In this document: positions 63,984 through 64,000 of the stretch, one piece after another
Numbering within the stretch: position 1 is the stretch's first letter
Layout of the letters: every line of letters begins with the position of its first letter
Assembly (NCBI GenBank): GCA_024638165.1
Contig: JAHEKV010000008.1
Coordinates: 1 to 64,000, forward strand
From: Flavobacteriaceae bacterium
GTDB lineage: Bacteria > Bacteroidota > Bacteroidia > Flavobacteriales > Flavobacteriaceae
DNA: 64,000 bases
Direction: 5' to 3'
Notes under the pieces: model-generated
Seen by the model: the letters and a program-made list of their open reading frames with translations, nothing else
Database searches by the model: none
Told to the model about the DNA's origin: nothing
Made by a program: the position numbers and the translations under genes

Positions 63984-64000
63984 TTATAGATTCACTCGTA
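63984..64000 (-). CDS. C-terminal end of a leftward gene (partial)
   Basis: Minus-strand codons read Arg-Val-Asn-Leu then TAA (63984-63986), about 20 bp before a strong terminator in the same direction. The ending resembles outer-membrane beta-barrel proteins such as SusC-type receptors, which often precede glucan operons; only four residues are visible, so this is weak. Confidence 0.4.

Noticed and set aside
1-64000. CRISPR arrays, insertion sequences, att sites or prophage genes
   Set aside because: No regularly spaced repeats, transposases, integrases or phage structural genes are visible, and the gene order is uniformly chromosomal.

Overview
The window looks like a chromosomal segment of a marine Bacteroidota, most likely Flavobacteriales. 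Supporting signs are gene content (DUF6503, DUF3109, DUF4286, DUF2452, DUF6428, a GH149-type phosphorylase, the ligase-associated repair operon), lipoprotein signals of the Bacteroidota type, moderate-to-low GC, no obvious Shine-Dalgarno reliance, and many -7 boxes of the Bacteroidota form TAnnTTTG. I cannot name a genus. No insertion sequence, prophage, CRISPR array or rRNA is visible; the only RNA gene is one tRNA-Leu.

Layout. 1-5.8 kb: dxs (5' end cut by the window), dgt, a DUF6503 protein and a YicC-gmk-nadD operon. 5.8-13.1 kb: a sugar-oxidation region. A minus-strand operon (MFS transporter, Gfo/Idh/MocA oxidoreductase, sugar isomerase/epimerase-like enzyme, tandem-DUF1080 lipoprotein) diverges from a plus-strand GMC dehydrogenase with a Tat-type small subunit. 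Together they fit breakdown of glycosides through 3-keto intermediates. 13.1-28.8 kb: housekeeping genes (nrdA/nrdB, DUF3109, sterol desaturase family, threonine dehydrogenase, ssb, a histone-deacetylase-like protein, metG, yraN, mfd). 28.8-34.5 kb: the four-gene ligase-associated DNA repair operon (exonuclease, ATP-dependent ligase, Lhr-like helicase, PdeM), directly followed by mfd. 34.6-37.8 kb: GNAT, aspartate kinase, then an arsR-DUF6428-arsC operon in which DUF6428 is split by one in-frame TAA. 37.8-47.6 kb: core genes (serS-DUF4286-rsmA-mgtE-dehydrogenase; pth-ribF; prs-rplY; tRNA-Leu; folE-gpx-DUF2452).

47.7-54.1 kb is a sulfide/sulfane-sulfur module: a Crp/Fnr regulator, a SulP transporter, a CstB-like persulfide dioxygenase-rhodanese fusion, a sulfide:quinone reductase and two YeeE/YedE-type membrane proteins, with a photolyase diverging from the regulator. 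Four copies of a palindrome close to TGTAACCTAAGTTACA occur here, one before each leftward transcription unit. Each lies 21-22 bp upstream of a TAnnTTTG-like box. I read this as the binding site and regulon of the adjacent Crp/Fnr protein; it is the strongest unexplained signal in the window.

55.6-63.7 kb is a tight five-gene beta-glucan operon (GH149-type phosphorylase, GH17 lipoprotein, clan GH-A lipoprotein, GPH-type symporter, cytoplasmic GH17), probably for beta-1,3-glucan (laminarin-type) oligosaccharides. The right edge holds a terminator and the last codons of another leftward gene.
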